10,374 nucleotides of DNA from Deltaproteobacteria bacterium. Lineage in GTDB: Bacteria > Desulfobacterota > SM23-61. The notes beneath the pieces are model-generated. The model was not told where the DNA came from. It worked only from the letters and a program-made list of their open reading frames with translations, and ran no database searches. A program made the translations under genes and the position numbers. Below are positions 8,552 through 10,374 of the stretch, piece by piece (within the stretch, counting starts at the first letter, position 1; each line of letters begins with the position of its first letter). The DNA lies in the NCBI GenBank assembly GCA_026388915.1, contig JAPLIW010000438.1, positions 1 through 10,374 on the forward strand. Direction: 5' to 3'.

Positions 8552-9013
8552 TACAAAACAATTCTGGTTCCATTGGATGGTTCCAAACTGGCGGAGTGCG
8601 TTCTTCCCCACGTGGAAACCCTGGTGAAAGGGTCTCAGGCCAAGCGAGTGATTTTCGCCCGGGTCGTCGAACCCTTCCGCCCCCCTATGACGGATTATGT
8701 CATCACTGAAGAACAGCTCAAAAAGGTGGACAAGGGACATAAGGATTATGCCGAGAAGTATCTGAAAGAGATCCTCAGCCAGGCCAAATACGGAAGCGGA
8801 GTCCGGGTCGAAACCGCGGTTCTCTACGGAAATGTGGCTGATTCCCTGGCCGAATTCGCCAATAAGAACGAGGCGGATATCATCGTCATCGCCACCCATG
8901 GCCGATCGGGAATCAGCAAATGGGTGTGGGGCGGGGTGGCCGACCGGATCCTCCGATCTTCATGCGTTCCGGTCCTGATGGTCCGCGCCCCGGGTTGCGT
9001 GCCGGGAATCTGA
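8549..9013 (+). CDS. universal stress protein, UspA family
   Basis: A 154-residue single-domain universal stress protein. It is cytoplasmic and usually dimeric, and many members bind ATP or AMP. The N-terminus MYKTILVPLDGS gives strand 1 and the conserved Asp10. The core continues through FARVVEP and ETAVLYGNVADSLAEFA to the C-terminal nucleotide loop ATHGRSGISKWVWGG (115-129) and the last strand CVPVLMVR. Against the ATP-binding pattern G-2x-G-9x-G-(S/T), this protein has Ala115 in place of the first glycine, keeps Gly118 and Gly128, and has Gly129 where Ser/Thr is usual. Nucleotide binding is therefore likely but not certain. It appears monocistronic: 228 bases follow tamB, and it converges on the glycosylase gene across a repeat-filled gap. 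The specific stress or ligand cannot be inferred. Confidence 0.93.
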   Translation: MYKTILVPLDGSKLAECVLPHVETLVKGSQAKRVIFARVVEPFRPPMTDYVITEEQLKKVDKGHKDYAEKYLKEILSQAKYGSGVRVETAVLYGNVADSLAEFANKNEADIIVIATHGRSGISKWVWGGVADRILRSSCVPVLMVRAPGCVPGI

Positions 9014-9021
9014 TCGAATGC

Positions 9022-9105
9022 GCCCCGAACCATGTAAGGTTCAGGGCAATGCCCCGAATCCTATGTGGTTCGGGGCTGCCCTGCACTCCACGTAGTGCAG
9101 GGCAG
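9022..9105. repeat. three consecutive related hairpins
   Basis: Three stem-loops lie almost end to end just after the stress-protein stop. First: GCCCCGAACC / GGTTCAGGGC, 9022-9047, one mismatch. Second: GCCCCGAATC / GGTTCGGGGC, 9051-9076, one G-T pair. Third: CTGCCCTGCACT / AGTGCAGGGCAG, 9076-9105, a perfect 12-bp stem. All have six-base loops and share a loop-spanning core YAYGTR (CATGTA, TATGTG, CACGTA), while the stem bases next to it differ and remain paired. No T-run follows directly, so a classical terminator is not shown, though the cluster could block read-through from both converging genes. Confidence 0.75.
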
Positions 9106-9141
9106 ATTGCGGATCTAAAGGATAAAGCCTTGCCCATATCA

Positions 9142-9180
9142 TCCCTCCTTCTTTTTTCTCATTTAGGGAGGAGGGAGGGG
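9142..9180. other. polypyrimidine then polypurine tract
   Basis: A pyrimidine-rich stretch (TCCCTCCTTC followed by TTTTTTCTC) is followed by a pure purine run AGGGAGGAGGGAGGGG (9165-9180). TCCCTCC (9142-9148) can pair with GGAGGGA (9170-9176) across a 21-base T-rich loop. The purine run has three G-triplets plus GG, so a weak G-quadruplex is possible. On the minus strand the same tract supplies AAGGAGGG five bases before an ATG (9137), opening a 74-codon frame antisense to the stress gene that looks like an artefact. Confidence 0.35.
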
Positions 9181-9225
9181 TGAAATATTTTCACTCCAGA
9201 CTTTCAAGTCAAAAACTTCGCGCCC

Positions 9226-9253
9226 ATCCGCATTCCGCACTTGGCAATCTTGA
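9226..9253. repeat. 7-bp degenerate repeats left of the MITE-like element
   Basis: Four units in strict 7-base register: ATCCGCA, TTCCGCA, CTTGGCA, ATCTTGA. The last overlaps the left terminal repeat of the MITE-like element. Related units (TTCATCA, ATCTTCA, ATCCGCA) occur on the other side at 9379-9399. Confidence 0.45.
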
Positions 9254-9386
9254 TGATCTCGTAAAAAGTCGAAATTCCATAAAATTCGTCATTCCGGCGA
9301 AAGCCGGAATCCAGTTATTTCAAGATGTTCTGGACCCCGGCTTTCGCCGGGGTGACGATCCAAGAGACTTTTTACGAATTCATCAA
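9250..9386. mobile_element. MITE-like non-autonomous element with terminal inverted repeats
   Basis: A 137-bp element with no coding capacity. Its ends (9250-9270 and 9366-9386) are 21-base inverted repeats matching at 19 positions, with the shared inner part TCGTAAAAAGTC. Inside lies a second, GC-rich inverted repeat (9286-9358) of the widespread 'VIPAKAGIQ' intergenic type. No transposase is present. No convincing target-site duplication was found, and the ends merge with 7-bp repeats on both sides. The right end stops three bases from the stop codon of the glycosylase gene. Confidence 0.65.
9286..9358. repeat. inner inverted repeat of two hairpins ('VIPAKAGIQ' type)
   Basis: The half at 9287-9314 and the half at 9330-9357 are inverted copies (24 of 28 matching; 15-base spacer; one further flanking pair). 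Each half is itself a hairpin: ATTCCGGC-GAAA-GCCGGAAT on the left and ACCCCGGC-TTTC-GCCGGGGT on the right. The four mismatches between halves are two pairs of compensating changes (TT/AA against CC/GG) that keep each small hairpin intact. In one frame the left half reads VIPAKAGIQ, a known signature of this repeat class mistaken for protein. Confidence 0.8.
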
Positions 9387-9399
9387 TCTTCAATCCGCA
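9379..9399. repeat. 7-bp degenerate repeats right of the MITE-like element
   Basis: Three units in 7-base register (TTCATCA, ATCTTCA, ATCCGCA) continue from the right terminal repeat into the 3' end of the glycosylase gene, where they supply the stop codon and the last residues. Confidence 0.4.
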
Positions 9400-10322
9400 A
9401 ATTCAAGGTGCCCTGCCTCGCTGAGCCCGTTCAGCAATAAGTGAAAATAGATGAGCCCCCCATAAGGTTCCCACCGGTTAAGAAGGCGCCGTACCCCTTC
9501 GTAATCCAGCGGTCTGGTAACCTTCATCCAGTCCTGCAGCCGGTTGCGGACTCCCACATCATCGCCCGGGAAGATATGAATCCGCCCCAGCCCCCGCAGA
9601 AGGGCATACTCAGCCGTCCATCGGCCTACGCCGCGGAGGGCGGTCAGCCTTTCGAGAGCCTTCGAATCTTCGAGGGAAGCTAACTCTTCGAGGCCTAATC
9701 CGTTTTCCGTCACCATCCGCGCCAGATCAATCAGCGAACGCGCTTTCTGCCGGCTGTACCCCAGCTTTCGGAGGTCTTCCATTTCCACGCGGGCCAGGTC
9801 CCGGGGCCGCGGGAAAGCATGAAAAACATCGTTCCGGTTTCGGTAGGCTGCTCCATAGTTGGCAACCAGCCGGCTGAGGATGCGGATACCGGCCGTAAGG
9901 GTGAATTGCTGGCAGGTGATGGCGTTGACCAGGGCTTCGAAGACGGAAGGATATCTAGGGGGTTTCATCCCCCGGAAGCTGAAGGCCAGGGATTTCAGCT
10001 TGGGGTCCTTTGCAGCAAGGCGGTAGAAGCCCGCCAGGTCGGTCTTCAAACCCAACAACCTTTCCAGGACTGCGGTCAATTTGGATTCCGTATCGGGTTT
10101 AAGTCGTATTCCGGTGGCAACGATCTTCAGCTCGGGTTCTTCCGGCGGCCCGGCTTGGGTAACCGCTATATCCAGAGGCTTTTCATCCACCACCAGAACC
10201 CGCCGGTAGGCCTGACCGTCCCACCGGTCCCACATATTGTCCGGCCTCCGGCGCAGAACCCAAACGGTATAATCAAGTCGGAATGGGGGGAAGGGTTTAA
10301 GGGAAAAAGAAATTTGGCTCAC
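9390..10322 (-). CDS. AlkA-like DNA glycosylase (HhH-GPD family)
   Basis: A 310-residue DNA-3-methyladenine glycosylase II-like enzyme that would remove alkylated bases by cleaving the N-glycosidic bond, starting base excision repair. An N-terminal AlkA-type domain (about 1-115, with LRRRPDNMWDRWDG at 23-36) precedes the HhH-GPD domain. That domain shows FEALVNAITCQQ (128-139), AFPRPRDLA, KLGYSRQKA, the helix-hairpin-helix LRGVGRWTAEY (229-239) and FPGDDVGV (251-258). Asp255 matches the catalytic aspartate position. No four-cysteine iron-sulphur cluster is seen, as expected for AlkA rather than EndoIII. The length is slightly above E. coli AlkA (282). The start is GTG with AGGA eight bases upstream (TCCT, 10331-10334 on the plus strand); both lie in a 7-bp repeat array. 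The stop is three bases from a MITE-like element. Substrate range is unknown. Confidence 0.92.
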   Translation of the reverse strand: MSQISFSLKPFPPFRLDYTVWVLRRRPDNMWDRWDGQAYRRVLVVDEKPLDIAVTQAGPPEEPELKIVATGIRLKPDTESKLTAVLERLLGLKTDLAGFYRLAAKDPKLKSLAFSFRGMKPPRYPSVFEALVNAITCQQFTLTAGIRILSRLVANYGAAYRNRNDVFHAFPRPRDLARVEMEDLRKLGYSRQKARSLIDLARMVTENGLGLEELASLEDSKALERLTALRGVGRWTAEYALLRGLGRIHIFPGDDVGVRNRLQDWMKVTRPLDYEGVRRLLNRWEPYGGLIYFHLLLNGLSEAGHLEFAD

Positions 10323-10359
10323 TTGCTGGTTCCTGGTTACTCGTTGCTGGTTCTGGGTT
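10318..10359 (-). repeat. heptanucleotide repeat array over the glycosylase start
   Basis: Read on the minus strand, six contiguous 7-base units all begin with AA: AACCCAG, AACCAGC, AACGAGT, AACCAGG, AACCAGC, AAGTGAG (10359 down to 10318). The Shine-Dalgarno-like AGGA spans the junction of the fourth and fifth units, and the GTG start lies in the sixth. No promoter is visible in the 15 bases left before the window edge. Confidence 0.65.
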
Positions 10360-10374
10360 TTGGCTGTTATTTTT

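Noticed and set aside
9022..9105. Hairpin cluster as a CRISPR array
   Set aside because: Units differ in sequence, are about 27-29 bases apart with no unique spacers, and no cas gene is near.
9180..9440. 86-codon plus-strand frame containing VIPAKAGIQ
   Set aside because: This is the translated inner repeat of the MITE-like element, a known source of false protein annotations. It also runs antisense into the glycosylase gene.

Overview
The window comes from a diderm (Gram-negative) bacterium. It carries a TamA-like outer-membrane barrel gene directly coupled to a TamB-like periplasm-spanning gene, and that pair needs two membranes. Composition looks moderately GC-rich. GTG/TTG starts, a stand-alone ADP-forming acyl-CoA synthetase alpha subunit and a 'VIPAKAGIQ'-type intergenic repeat would fit an anaerobic or syntrophic lineage such as the Desulfobacterota. 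That placement is inference and only weakly supported.

Layout from left to right: a short AT-rich gap (1-125) holds a possible minus-strand promoter facing off the left edge. The acyl-CoA synthetase alpha gene lies on the minus strand (126-1610). A divergent intergenic region (1611-1889) holds a tiny ORF with a very good ribosome binding site and leads into tamA (+, best start 1890, end 3662). tamB follows (+, 3659-8320), overlapping tamA by four bases (GTGA). TamB contains a large internal tandem duplication. After a 228-bp gap with a GC-rich palindrome comes a universal stress protein gene (+, 8549-9013). A 376-bp gap (9014-9389) between converging genes is packed with repeats: three consecutive hairpins with a shared loop, a polypyrimidine/polypurine tract, 7-bp repeats and a 137-bp MITE-like element. 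Last is an AlkA-like DNA glycosylase on the minus strand (9390-10322). Its start codon lies inside another 7-bp repeat array that runs towards the right edge.

Functionally, only tamA-tamB is a clear unit (outer-membrane protein and envelope assembly, or lipid transport). The acyl-CoA synthetase subunit (energy conservation from acyl-CoA), the stress protein and the glycosylase (alkylation repair) are separate single-gene units with no evident link to it. I saw no tRNA, rRNA, CRISPR array, transposase or phage gene. I do not see a clearly new multi-gene system. The most unusual material is the layered repeat architecture around the glycosylase gene and the duplication inside TamB.
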